Origin: an uncultured Acidimicrobiales bacterium
Lineage (GTDB): Bacteria > Actinomycetota > Acidimicrobiia > Acidimicrobiales > UBA10347
Assembly (NCBI GenBank): GCA_937991435.1
Contig: CALKPY010000059.1
Coordinates: 1 to 64,000, forward strand
Length of the DNA stretch: 64,000 nt
Direction of reading: 5' to 3'
Both the position numbers and the translations under genes were made by a program. Under the pieces are notes generated by a model. It did no database searches and was not told where the DNA came from. It saw nothing but the letters and a program-made list of their open reading frames with translations. Shown here one piece after another: positions 7,604-15,986 of this stretch (position 1 is the first letter of the stretch; each line of letters opens with the position of its first letter).

Positions 7604-9766
7604 TCAGTCACCATCAATGTTGTTGGCAAGCCCTTGGTCAATTCCCTTCGTAATCTCATTCATAATTCGAATCCAGGTGGCGAAATCAACCTGCCCGTTC
7701 TCAAACCAGAGATTCCAGCCTTCGAACTGCCTGGCATCGGCGAATTCGATCGTCTCCATCGTCACCGGAGACTTGTCACCCACGGTCAGCTGCCAATCAT
7801 CGCCGACCTGTTCCACCGTGACGAGATTGCCCTGTTCATCAATGACGGTGGCCACCTGGATTGCAGTGATCGTGATCGTGGCTGCTATTCCTCGCTCGAT
7901 GGAGAGCGCGTCGGCGAGGTGGTCTTGTAATACGGCAACAATTTTCGGTTGGTCTTTGTCGCTGACCGCTCGAGTCGTCGCGATGCCGGCGCCGCCATAC
8001 TTGATAACTGCTGCGGTAACCGGAGATGCGACACCGGCAGTCAAATACGCGGCCGCCAACGAGCCACCGACGAATACCACCGACGTCACCTTTGCCTTGA
8101 ACGCTGCACTGGCATCTTCGCTTCGCGCGTCGCCGCGCTCAGCAGCGTCGATACGGCCGTTGACTTCGCCGATGAAGACACCGAGATCTGTGAGGTCTGG
8201 GCTTACTACCCCGCTCTCAATCACCGCCAAGGTCTCTGCCTGTATCTGGCGATGCATCATGCCGTCGAGTTTCGACACCCCGCCACTCGCGATCACCCAA
8301 TCGATTGCGTTCAGCAGCATGGCTCGATCTTGCGCCAGAGTTGGCACAAGGCGAGTCGTCAACGCGACACTGATCATGTTCGCGAGCCCGTCCGCGTAGC
8401 GAACGTCATGGAAGCTCGTCTCGCCCTTCGACGTGCTCGCTGTCAACGACTCGAGCACGCTCGCCGTTGCCTGTTTCGACTCGCCAATCTGCGCCATCAC
8501 CCGAACGATTGCGTCATACTCGTGAGCGTCGCTGACAATCTCAGGGGCAACTCCAAGAACCACCGACTGGTTTGACACCAAGGCCATTGGTTGACCGCTC
8601 GCTGCCAATGCAAGTGCAAATTCGGCTCCGGCGCCCGCATTGGCGACACCGTGCAACGCACTGATGCGAGGGTCAATAGCGAGGTGCGGCGGCAAGGCCA
8701 CGTTGCTGTAGAAGCCCCATTGGTTGGGTCGCACCTGCTCGAGTTTGAATGATTCGACTGCCGCGGCGACAACAAAATCGGCGTCGAACACCGCAAGCGC
8801 AAGAAGTATCTCTGCATCGAGCGTCGATTTTTTAGGCAGCTCGTAGTCGATAGCGGCTCGAACAAATTCATCGCCGCTGAACTTCAGGTCTTCGTCGCCT
8901 GACACTGCGGCGAGAGCGTTGGCGAACCCAGCCATCGCTTCTGTGGCGTCTCGCTCGACCAACAGATCTGGCAGCAACGCGGCGCCTCTAGCGCCCATTT
9001 CATTGAAAAATGCCAACGCACTTGAACGGTTTTTGACCAGCAAGTCGGCCAGGTCGACCAACTCATCAGCCGTAAGGTCGTGCACGGACGACGCCAAAAT
9101 CTGAGCAGCGACTTCACCGCTGTCTGACCCGAGCGATGGGACCGCCATGACCGCCGCGAACGCTGGCAGCCTGCCATTACCGTCGAGCCCAAACGAAGCG
9201 CCGACACGATCGCGGTCGCTCTCAAGGTCGTCGATTCGGATAGCGGCGAGCGCGAGTTCGCCGCGGTGAAACATCTGGCCCGCCTCGATCATGCCTGCGA
9301 TCACGGCGTCGTTGAGACGATGCCACTCGACATAAGCACCGGGAAAAAGGTGTTGGTCAATGCCTGCCTCTGTTGGTGACTGACCATTCATCATGGCGTC
9401 GACGACCGCCCGGTAACGGTCATCGGCGTTGTCAAATGACGACTGCCAGTGTCGGTGCCCACCCTTGAGAGGCTTGCGAAGATCGCTCGTGTGCACCTCC
9501 CCACGGTTCTGGCTGCGCAGTCTTCGTTTTGCGACAGGCTGCAATGGAATCTTGAAGCCCCGCACGATGTCTGCAGATCGATCCAACGCATTGTCGGCCC
9601 GCACCGTCAACTCTTCGATTTCGTTCAAAAGGTGGCCGACAGGCACCGCGAACCCGGCCAAGGTGACTGCTTCGAGCACGTCGCCATGGATCTGCCCGGC
9701 CCGCTTGCCCGTCAACCGCAGGCGGTTACCTAGGTCCTCTGCTTCGAGAAGATCAATTCCAACCAT
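7604..9766 (-). CDS. large DUF6571-like protein with a helical, WXG100-like N-terminus
   Basis: 720 residues without a signal peptide. Residues 1-70 form a helical hairpin like the N-terminal domain of type VII/ESX-associated proteins, but without a clear W-x-G turn. Residues about 220-560 repeat patterns such as LTADELVDLADLL and SSALAFFNEMGARGAALLPDLL that I associate with the DUF6571 family of Actinobacteria. A hydrophobic helical stretch at about 590-630 (VVFVGGSLAAAYLTAGV) is followed by a charged tail. It may be an ESX-type or polymorphic-toxin-like carrier, but no toxin domain, immunity gene or EccC-type secretion gene lies nearby. Function unknown. A G-rich ribosome binding site precedes the ATG. 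Confidence 0.65.
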   Translation of the reverse strand: MVGIDLLEAEDLGNRLRLTGKRAGQIHGDVLEAVTLAGFAVPVGHLLNEIEELTVRADNALDRSADIVRGFKIPLQPVAKRRLRSQNRGEVHTSDLRKPLKGGHRHWQSSFDNADDRYRAVVDAMMNGQSPTEAGIDQHLFPGAYVEWHRLNDAVIAGMIEAGQMFHRGELALAAIRIDDLESDRDRVGASFGLDGNGRLPAFAAVMAVPSLGSDSGEVAAQILASSVHDLTADELVDLADLLVKNRSSALAFFNEMGARGAALLPDLLVERDATEAMAGFANALAAVSGDEDLKFSGDEFVRAAIDYELPKKSTLDAEILLALAVFDADFVVAAAVESFKLEQVRPNQWGFYSNVALPPHLAIDPRISALHGVANAGAGAEFALALAASGQPMALVSNQSVVLGVAPEIVSDAHEYDAIVRVMAQIGESKQATASVLESLTASTSKGETSFHDVRYADGLANMISVALTTRLVPTLAQDRAMLLNAIDWVIASGGVSKLDGMMHRQIQAETLAVIESGVVSPDLTDLGVFIGEVNGRIDAAERGDARSEDASAAFKAKVTSVVFVGGSLAAAYLTAGVASPVTAAVIKYGGAGIATTRAVSDKDQPKIVAVLQDHLADALSIERGIAATITITAIQVATVIDEQGNLVTVEQVGDDWQLTVGDKSPVTMETIEFADARQFEGWNLWFENGQVDFATWIRIMNEITKGIDQGLANNIDGD

Positions 9767-9937
9767 GAAGGCCCCCGCGACGTCGTCGCACTGTCATGGG
9801 GAAGCTCGGATCTTGGCATTCTTGGCTGCATCACGCGAGCCAATGAATACTGAAATATATCGTAAGTCTCACCACTGTTCAAGAAGAGCACCCCGGAATG
9901 AGGCCTACAACCCAACGCGGGCTGGCATGCTCGCCCG

Positions 9938-10954
9938 GTGAATCAGCTGGAACAAATCGTCGTTGTGTCACTACGAGCCGACGTCACCGAGATCGAACAC
10001 ACAGTCGTTGCATCGGTGGTGGCTCGAGATGGAACTCCCGTAGTCGCAGCAGGGGATACAGAGCGGATCACACCCGTGCGTTCGTCTGTCAAGTCATTGC
10101 AGGCGCTTCCTCTCGTGCAGTCTGGCGCAGCTGATCGCTACGACGTCTCCCCTCTTGAGCTGGCACTCGCGAGCGCCAGCCACAGCGGCGAGCCTGGCCA
10201 TGCGGCAGCCATCGACGCATGGCTCGAGCGGCTGGGCCTCGACCAGTCACACCTGCTGTGCGGGCAAGCTCGACCAATGGCGGCCGCCCAGAGCCACCTC
10301 ACACCACAGTGGGCGTTTCGTCAGACAGCAGCAAAGCACGATTGCTCGGGCAAGCACTGCGGCTTCTTGACCATTGCATCTCACCTTGGCGCCGACGTAT
10401 CGACCTATCTCGATCCAGACGGTGCGGTCCAAATTCTGGTGCTTGATGCGATGGCCCAACGATTCGATATCGCGCGAACCAAGCTGACGCTCGGTACCGA
10501 TGGCTGCGGGGCGCCGGTGCCATGCGTGCGTGTGAGCACCCTCGCTCGGGGCATGGCCACGATGATCGATCCAGCGCCAGGTAGTTCGGAGCGTCGCATC
10601 ACCGACGCGATCGCTGCAAACCCGTGGCACATCGCCGGCACCGGCCGATTCGACACCGCGGCCACGACCGCCCTCACCGGGCGCGGGTACGTCAAGGTTG
10701 GAGCGGACGGAGTTCGGGTCGCTGTGCTCCACGATCTCGGCATCGCCATCGCGCTCAAGTGCGTGTCCGGAAGCCACCCCGCCACCGCCACAGCCATGGG
10801 CGAAATCCTCATCGGCCTAGGCGAAGTTCAGCGCAGTGCTCTCGCATCGGCGCACGACTTGTCGGTCACCAACAACGCCGGGGTGCCCGTCGGCGAGATC
10901 GTCGCACACGGTGTTGCCGAACTCGTCGCAGCCGTTCCAAAAGCGTCGAAGTAA
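9938..10954 (+). CDS. asparaginase II family (thermolabile, Rhizobium-type) amidohydrolase
   Basis: 338 residues, the expected size for Asparaginase_II (PF06089), a family structurally distinct from E. coli AnsA/AnsB. Conserved blocks are visible: RSSVKSLQALPLV (with the Ser and Lys of the proposed active site), ASASHSGEPGH, the cysteine-containing KHDCSGKHCGFL, and GTDGCGAPVP. It should hydrolyse L-asparagine to aspartate and ammonia in the cytoplasm. GTG at 9938 is the first usable start; CATGCT lies six bases before it, an imperfect -10 at the leaderless spacing. It is divergent from the DUF6571-like gene with a 171-base gap and is transcribed alone. Confidence 0.88.
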   Translation: MNQLEQIVVVSLRADVTEIEHTVVASVVARDGTPVVAAGDTERITPVRSSVKSLQALPLVQSGAADRYDVSPLELALASASHSGEPGHAAAIDAWLERLGLDQSHLLCGQARPMAAAQSHLTPQWAFRQTAAKHDCSGKHCGFLTIASHLGADVSTYLDPDGAVQILVLDAMAQRFDIARTKLTLGTDGCGAPVPCVRVSTLARGMATMIDPAPGSSERRITDAIAANPWHIAGTGRFDTAATTALTGRGYVKVGADGVRVAVLHDLGIAIALKCVSGSHPATATAMGEILIGLGEVQRSALASAHDLSVTNNAGVPVGEIVAHGVAELVAAVPKASK

Positions 10955-11040
10955 TTTCCCCAGGTGAAGGTCGACCAGCGGCCGAATGTGCGCGAAGCTG
11001 AGCGTTCGCTTCCGGCCCAGCCCGAACCTCAGGAGTTGTG

Positions 11041-13353
11041 GTGTCTCTCACAGAAATACCGGCGTTTGCACGCGCAGACGGCCCAGACAAGGTGTCAGGC
11101 CTCGGCCGTTACACCGCTGATCTGACGTTGACCGGCATGGCGCACGCTGCGTTCCGATATGCCGATGTTCCCCATGGGCGAATCGTCGAGCTTGACACCA
11201 GCCCGGCGCGAGCGATGTCCGGCGTGGTCGCAGTCATCACCGATGCCGATGTTCCTGACATCTACCTGAGTGCCGAAATCGCCGACCGCACGTTGTTCGC
11301 TCGCGACGTTGTTCGATACGAGGGCGAAGTCGTGGCTGCCGTCGCCGCCGTGACACCTGAGATCGCTCGTGCCGCTGCGGCCGCGATTGTGGTGCGCTAC
11401 GAAGTGCTTCCCGCGGTGACTGATATCGAAGCAGCACTCGGTGAAAACTCACCACTCGTGCACGAATCCTGGGACTCCTACGCGACGAGTGGTGATGTCG
11501 TTCGCGACCGCAACACCGCGATGCGGTCCGAGCTGCACCGCGGCGACGCTGACGCCGCCATGGCCACCGCGGACGTGGTCGTGTCAGGTCGCTATGTGGC
11601 CGACGCTAGCCACGCCGTACCCATCGAGCCCCGCGCTGTCGTCGCCGAATGGCAGGGCGATCACCTGACCGTGCACACCAGCACCCAAGTGCCCTTCGAT
11701 GCCCGCAGCCGCATCTGTGAGACGCTCGAATTGCCAACCAGCCGGGTACGAGTCATCGTGCCGCACCTCGGCGGCGGATTCGGTGGCAAGTGTGGCGCAC
11801 ACTTCGAGCCCCACATCGCAGCACTCGCCAAGGTCGCGAAGCGCCCGGTCAAGCTTGTGTTCAGCCGCTACGAAGAGTTCATCGCCCCTGATCGTCGACG
11901 CGAAGGCATGATCGTCGACGTCGCGACCGGCGTGAAACATGACGGCACCATCGTGGCTCGCGCCGCGTGGCTCGGTATCGACAACGGCGCCTACATGGCC
12001 GATGCCACGTTCTTCCCCCAGCTGGCCGCCATGCATGTCGCCGGGCCGTACCGAACCGGGTCGCTCAAGATCGAAGCAGACCTGGTCTACACCAACCGGC
12101 AACCGTCAGGCTCAGTGCGGGCCCCAACCGCACCCCAAGCTTGCTGGGCGATCGAGTCGCACACCGACGAGATCGCTGTAGCGCTCGATATGGACCCGAT
12201 CGAGTTCCGCCGGCGCAACCTCGTCGCGACGGGTGACGTTGGCCCTATGGGTCAGGTCTATGACGAGATCGGGGCGCTCGAATGCCTCGAACTCGCCACG
12301 GCGTCGGCCCAGGCAAGCGCCGACCAGAAACCGCTTGGTCCCGACGAGGCACTCGGGGTGTCAATGGGGTGGTGGCCAACGTTCGCCGTGGCCGCCGGCG
12401 CATTTGCCAAGATGCATGCTGACGGCACGGTGCAACTCGTGACAGGCGGCCAAGAGTGCGGCACTGGGGCGGTCATGACGTTGCGTAACCTCGCCGCCGA
12501 CGAACTAGGAATTGATCCCGAACTGATCGAGCTCGTCTACCAAGACACCGCTGTCGCCCCCGAGGGGCCTGGTGCGAGCGGGTCCCAGACGTTGCTCAAC
12601 CATGGGCGAGCTGTCGAGGTCGCATCGCAACAGATCGCAGCACAACTTCGCGAACTCGCAGCGGATCATCTCGAAGCTGCGCCCGAAGACATCGTGCTCG
12701 CCGAGTCCAAGGCATCGGTGGCTGGGGCCCCGGCAGCGTCGGTCGCATTCACTGAGCTCGTCGAACGCGCGGGAGCAGAGCTTCTGGGAACCGCGTCGGT
12801 CGAGATGCCCGAATATCCCGAGCTACCTACGTCATCGACATGCATTGGCGATCAGGGAATGGGCGCCTGGTTGGCGCCACAGTTCTCGTGCCACGTTGCC
12901 CGAGTCGCGGTTGATCGCGACACCGGCGTGGTCCGAGTTTCCGAAGTACACACCGCCCATGACTCGGGAACGATCATCAATCTTATGGGCGCTCACGGAC
13001 AAGTCGAAGGCGGCGTGTTGATGGGCGTTGGGCAAGCGCTCACCGAGGGAACCCGCTACGACGATGAGGGCCGGCAGCGAAATGCGGGCCTGCTCGAATA
13101 CAAGCTGCAGACCATCGCCGACGCACCGTCGATCCACACCCAGTTCGTCGAGATTGCAACACCAAACGCTGGCCCACGTGGAGCCAAGGGACTGGCCGAA
13201 GCACCCAACGTCGCCACTGCCGGGGCCATCGCAAACGCGCTCGCGAAGGTGATCGGCCAGCGGGTACGCGAGCTTCCGATGACTGCCGAACGGGTCTGGC
13301 GTGCCCAGACCGCCGACCAATCGAGCACCACGACCGAACAGGATCAGTCATGA
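11041..13353 (+). CDS. xanthine dehydrogenase-family molybdopterin-binding large subunit
   Basis: 770 residues from the GTG at 11041, which AGGAG at 11031-11035 places at ideal distance (GTG at 11038 is too close). The N-terminal aldehyde oxidase/xanthine dehydrogenase a/b-hammerhead (residues 10-120) is followed by the Mo-cofactor domain. Visible motifs are GGGFGGKCG, SVRAPTAPQACWAIESH, the GGQECGTG loop, GSQTLLNHGRA, and the C-terminal GPRGAKGLAEAP whose Glu (about 720) is the catalytic base. The form I CO dehydrogenase loop VAYxCSFR is absent, so CO oxidation is not supported; hydroxylation of a heterocycle or aldehyde is likelier. It overlaps the FAD subunit gene by ATGA. Confidence 0.9.
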   Translation: MSLTEIPAFARADGPDKVSGLGRYTADLTLTGMAHAAFRYADVPHGRIVELDTSPARAMSGVVAVITDADVPDIYLSAEIADRTLFARDVVRYEGEVVAAVAAVTPEIARAAAAAIVVRYEVLPAVTDIEAALGENSPLVHESWDSYATSGDVVRDRNTAMRSELHRGDADAAMATADVVVSGRYVADASHAVPIEPRAVVAEWQGDHLTVHTSTQVPFDARSRICETLELPTSRVRVIVPHLGGGFGGKCGAHFEPHIAALAKVAKRPVKLVFSRYEEFIAPDRRREGMIVDVATGVKHDGTIVARAAWLGIDNGAYMADATFFPQLAAMHVAGPYRTGSLKIEADLVYTNRQPSGSVRAPTAPQACWAIESHTDEIAVALDMDPIEFRRRNLVATGDVGPMGQVYDEIGALECLELATASAQASADQKPLGPDEALGVSMGWWPTFAVAAGAFAKMHADGTVQLVTGGQECGTGAVMTLRNLAADELGIDPELIELVYQDTAVAPEGPGASGSQTLLNHGRAVEVASQQIAAQLRELAADHLEAAPEDIVLAESKASVAGAPAASVAFTELVERAGAELLGTASVEMPEYPELPTSSTCIGDQGMGAWLAPQFSCHVARVAVDRDTGVVRVSEVHTAHDSGTIINLMGAHGQVEGGVLMGVGQALTEGTRYDDEGRQRNAGLLEYKLQTIADAPSIHTQFVEIATPNAGPRGAKGLAEAPNVATAGAIANALAKVIGQRVRELPMTAERVWRAQTADQSSTTTEQDQS

Positions 13354-14246
13354 CCCTTACGATCGCCACTTCGGTCGACCAAGCGATCGCGCTTCTCGCC
13401 TCGGGTGCTCGCCCCATCGCTGGCGGCACCGACCTCGTCGTGGGCGCACGACAAGGCAAGGCTCCCCTACCGGATCAACTCGTTGCCATCGACCGCATAG
13501 CCGAACTCGCAGAACTGACTTCGACCGATTCCGAAACCCGAATCGGCGCCGGGGTCACCCATGCACGCTTGATGACCGACGGTCTCATCATCGAACGGCA
13601 CACTGCTATTGCTGACGCCGCCGCTCTGGTCGGCAGCCCAGCCACCCGCAATGTGGGCACCCTCGGCGGCAACGTCATGAACGGTTCACCGGCCATGGAT
13701 ACCGGTGCGCCACTGATCGTGATGGGGGCCGAAGCTGAACTTCGGTCAGCCGACGGAACACGCCGGGTCACCATGGGCGACCTCTGGACCGGGCCCGGAC
13801 AGATTTCAGCCCGAGACGACGAGCTGTGCACCTCGCTGGTGATTCCGGCAGGCGGACCCGGCAGCGGTTCTGCCTATGTTCGCCTGGAGTACCGACGGGC
13901 GATGGAAATCGCGGTCGTCGGGGCTGCGGCAGCCGTGACACTTAGCGACGGAGTACTCACCTCGATTCGTGTGGCACTTACCGCTGTTGCGCCGGTCATC
14001 ATTGAAATTGGCGACCTCGACAATCTCATCGGCGGGGCGCCCGACCGCGCTCTCCACGGTGCGGTCGCCGCTGCGGCACGCGACCAGGCAACACCAATTA
14101 GCGACTTGCGAGCCACCGACGAATATCGCCGCCACACGATCGGCGTGATGGCTGCGCGAGCAGTCGACGCGGCAGCTCGCCGAGCTGCAGGAGAACAGAT
14201 CCCGGTACCCGTCAATCGTTCCCTCGGCATCGGAGCAGCCCAATGA
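13350..14246 (+). CDS. molybdenum hydroxylase FAD-binding medium subunit
   Basis: 298 residues, the usual size of the CoxM/XdhB-type subunit. The two FAD loops are seen: AGGTDLVVGARQG (residues about 24-36) and TLGGNVMNGSPAMDT (about 105-120). The CO_deh_flav_C domain follows, with YVRLEYRRAMEIAVVGAAAAV. It passes electrons from the 2Fe-2S subunit to NAD+ or another acceptor. Its start overlaps the large-subunit stop by 4 bases and its stop overlaps the first start of the small subunit. The final bases fall within a tandem 18-bp repeat that continues into the next gene. Confidence 0.9.
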   Translation: MTLTIATSVDQAIALLASGARPIAGGTDLVVGARQGKAPLPDQLVAIDRIAELAELTSTDSETRIGAGVTHARLMTDGLIIERHTAIADAAALVGSPATRNVGTLGGNVMNGSPAMDTGAPLIVMGAEAELRSADGTRRVTMGDLWTGPGQISARDDELCTSLVIPAGGPGSGSAYVRLEYRRAMEIAVVGAAAAVTLSDGVLTSIRVALTAVAPVIIEIGDLDNLIGGAPDRALHGAVAAAARDQATPISDLRATDEYRRHTIGVMAARAVDAAARRAAGEQIPVPVNRSLGIGAAQ

Positions 14247-14287
14247 ACCCCAGCAGCCCAATGAGCCCGAGCAGCCCAATGAGCCAG
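14234..14287 (+). repeat. three tandem 18-bp repeats across a stop/start junction
   Basis: Units at 14234-14251, 14252-14269 and 14270-14287 all begin AGCAGCCCAATGA and differ only in their last bases. Each holds an ATG in the small-subunit frame; the first also contains the medium-subunit stop. The result is a SSPMSP-type N-terminal extension with three possible initiation codons. Confidence 0.95.
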
Positions 14288-14752
14288 CAGATCAATCTCA
14301 CCGTCAACGGTATGACTTGGCCCGTCGCGGTCGAAACCAGCCGCAACCTATGCAGTGTGCTGCGCACCGAAATCGGGCTCACCGGCACCAAAGAAGGCTG
14401 CGACGACTGCGAGTGCGGCGCCTGCATGGTGCTGCTCGATGGTCAGCCCATCAACTCGTGCTCGTACCTGGCTGCTCAGGCAGACGGCCGCGAGATCACG
14501 ACCGTCGAGGGTCTGGCTGATGGCGACGAACTGCATCCTCTTCAGCGCAATATTTTGTCGGCCGGCGGCGTGCAATGCGGGTTCTGCACACCGGGCATGT
14601 TGATGTCTGCTTATGCCTTACTCGACCGCAACCCAGAGCCGTCCATTGAAGAGATCCGTATCGGCTTGTCAGGAAACCTCTGCCGGTGCACGGGCTACGC
14701 CCGCATCTTGACTGCGGTGCACGAGACCGCCGTCGAACTCAACGGCGCCTGA
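14243..14752 (+). CDS. molybdenum hydroxylase 2Fe-2S small subunit
   Basis: 169 residues from the first ATG. Two ferredoxin-like clusters are marked: a plant-type 2Fe-2S site (GCDDCECGACMV and a later Cys in PINSCSY) in the N-terminal domain, and a four-helix 2Fe-2S domain with CGFCTPGM and CRCTGY. It relays electrons from the Mo site to FAD. Known small subunits start close to the QINLTVNG strand, so the MNPSSPMSPSSP stretch is an extension made by the tandem repeat. True initiation could be at 14243, 14261 or 14279. It is the third gene of a tightly coupled operon. Confidence 0.92.
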   Translation: MNPSSPMSPSSPMSQQINLTVNGMTWPVAVETSRNLCSVLRTEIGLTGTKEGCDDCECGACMVLLDGQPINSCSYLAAQADGREITTVEGLADGDELHPLQRNILSAGGVQCGFCTPGMLMSAYALLDRNPEPSIEEIRIGLSGNLCRCTGYARILTAVHETAVELNGA

Positions 14753-14797
14753 CGCGCGATTGATGAGTCCGTTGCCGATGCTGCCTTTGGTCCCGTG

Positions 14798-15271
14798 ATG
14801 GCCGAATCGACCGGCTGGACCGTGATCGGGTTACAGATCGCACCGGCGACTCGACTAGCCATGCGACGTGTCGAGGCAGTCACGGTGCACACTGGAAGCG
14901 GCATTCAGGGCGACCGATACGCAGCGAGCCGGCATCGTCACGTCAGCCTGCAGTCGACGAGCATGCTCGAAGCCGCGGCCGCCAAGCTCGGCGCGGCGAT
15001 CGATCCTCTTTTGACCCGCCGCAACATCACCGTTGCCGGACCTCTGCTTCCGACGCAACCCGGCAGCCGGTTCGTCACTGGCGACGTAGAACTCGAAGTC
15101 GTGCGCCGTGCCGCGCCATGTCGACTTCTCGACGACGCCATTGGGCCAGGCGCTGCCGCGGCAATGCGTGGCCACGGCGGTGTGATCTGTCGAGTGGTGA
15201 AGGGCGGCGGAATCGAGCGTGGAGCGCTCATGGCAACGACTTGCCGAGCCACAGACGATGACCCGATCTGA
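14798..15271 (+). CDS. MOSC domain protein
   Basis: 157 residues from ATG 14798 (GTG at 14795 is equally possible). MOSC domains occur at the C-terminus of molybdenum-cofactor sulfurases and alone in proteins that handle sulfur for Mo enzymes. Family signs are the AVTVHTGSGIQGDRYAASRHRHVSL block, RRNITVAG, and the Cys-containing APCRLLDD strand. The gene lies 45 bases after the 2Fe-2S subunit on the same strand. XDH-family enzymes need a terminal sulfido ligand on Mo, so a role in maturing the upstream hydroxylase is reasonable but inferred. A hairpin follows directly. Confidence 0.82.
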   Translation: MAESTGWTVIGLQIAPATRLAMRRVEAVTVHTGSGIQGDRYAASRHRHVSLQSTSMLEAAAAKLGAAIDPLLTRRNITVAGPLLPTQPGSRFVTGDVELEVVRRAAPCRLLDDAIGPGAAAAMRGHGGVICRVVKGGGIERGALMATTCRATDDDPI

Positions 15272-15276
15272 ACCGA

Positions 15277-15311
15277 CGGCGTCGTCGACTTCGACAACCG
15301 CGACGACGCCG
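15277..15311 (+). terminator. hairpin at the end of the Mo-hydroxylase operon
   Basis: An 11-bp perfect stem (CGGCGTCGTCG and complement) with a 13-base loop starts five bases after the MOSC stop codon. There is no clear T-run, as is common for actinobacterial terminators, so it may only protect the 3' end. Confidence 0.6.
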
Positions 15312-15315
15312 CTGG

Positions 15316-15332
15316 TTCTGCCTTAAGCAGAA
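15316..15332 (+). promoter_or_regulatory. inverted repeat TTCTGC-N5-GCAGAA upstream of clpP1 (candidate ClgR box)
   Basis: A perfect 6-5-6 inverted repeat centred about 48 bases before the clpP1 start. Known ClgR boxes are short palindromes of the form CGC-N5-GCG, often inside TTCGC-N5-GCGAA; this site shares the N5 spacing and TTC/GAA ends but has TGC/GCA arms. The distance suits an activator if transcription starts near the ATG. Assignment to ClgR is inference. Confidence 0.5.
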
Positions 15333-15371
15333 TCGGACCTACAGGCCGCCTCGGCCAGCAATGCTGGCGGC

Positions 15372-15986
15372 ATGAACACACCTGAGGTGAATCCGCTGGA
15401 CCGGTTGATGGACCGACGAGTCTTGATGCTCGGCGAAGAAGTGAACGATGTCAGCGCCAACCGATTGGTCGGCCAACTACTCATGCTGTCTGCCGACGAT
15501 CCCGAGAGCGACATTTGCCTCTTCATCAACTCGCCAGGCGGGTCGGTCGTCGCCGGGCTGGCGGTATACGACACCATGCAACTCATCCCGAATGACGTGG
15601 CAACAGTTGCAGTCGGGTTTGCCGCGAGCATGGGTCAGGTACTGCTCTGCGGCGGAGCGAAAGGCAAGCGGTTCGCACTTCCGCACGCACAAGTCGTCAT
15701 GCACGAGGGATCTGCGGGCGTTGGCGGGTCTGCCGCCGACGTTGAAATCCAGGCGACGAATCTATTGAACACGCTCGACCTGCTTCGCGAGATCATCGCG
15801 AAGCACACCGAGCAATCGATCGATGACGTCATCCGAGACGTTGGCCGGGATCGATGGTTCGATGCGCAGCAAGCGCTCGAGTACGGATTCATCGACCGCG
15901 TCGTGTCGTCGATCGACGAGATCGTTCCGCAACGACCAATCAGACAGATCGGACTCACCCGGTCATCCGCCGGGCGTGCAGCATGA
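15372..15986 (+). CDS. clpP: ATP-dependent Clp protease proteolytic subunit, ClpP1-type
   Basis: 204 residues, typical for ClpP. The whole catalytic triad is present: Ser86 in GFAASMG, His111 in VVMHEG, and Asp160 in GRDRW. The handle and axial parts (FINSPGGSV, YDTMQLIP) are conserved. ClpP forms two stacked heptameric rings that degrade substrates fed by ClpX or ClpC. The next gene is a second clpP overlapping by ATGA, so a mixed ClpP1P2 particle is expected as in mycobacteria and Streptomyces. No clpX is adjacent, so this might be an additional clpP pair. AATGCT lies six bases before the ATG. Confidence 0.95.
   Translation: MNTPEVNPLDRLMDRRVLMLGEEVNDVSANRLVGQLLMLSADDPESDICLFINSPGGSVVAGLAVYDTMQLIPNDVATVAVGFAASMGQVLLCGGAKGKRFALPHAQVVMHEGSAGVGGSAADVEIQATNLLNTLDLLREIIAKHTEQSIDDVIRDVGRDRWFDAQQALEYGFIDRVVSSIDEIVPQRPIRQIGLTRSSAGRAA

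Noticed and set aside
6888-8399. 503-residue open frame on the + strand
   Set aside because: It is antisense to the nitroreductase fusion and the DUF6571-like gene, has no homology, and low-complexity Arg/Ser-rich sequence typical of a shadow frame in GC-rich DNA.
11041-15271. Aerobic CO dehydrogenase operon
   Set aside because: Subunit set and size fit, but the large subunit lacks the VAYxCSFR loop of form I CO dehydrogenase and reads SVRAPTAPQ there, so CO oxidation is not supported.
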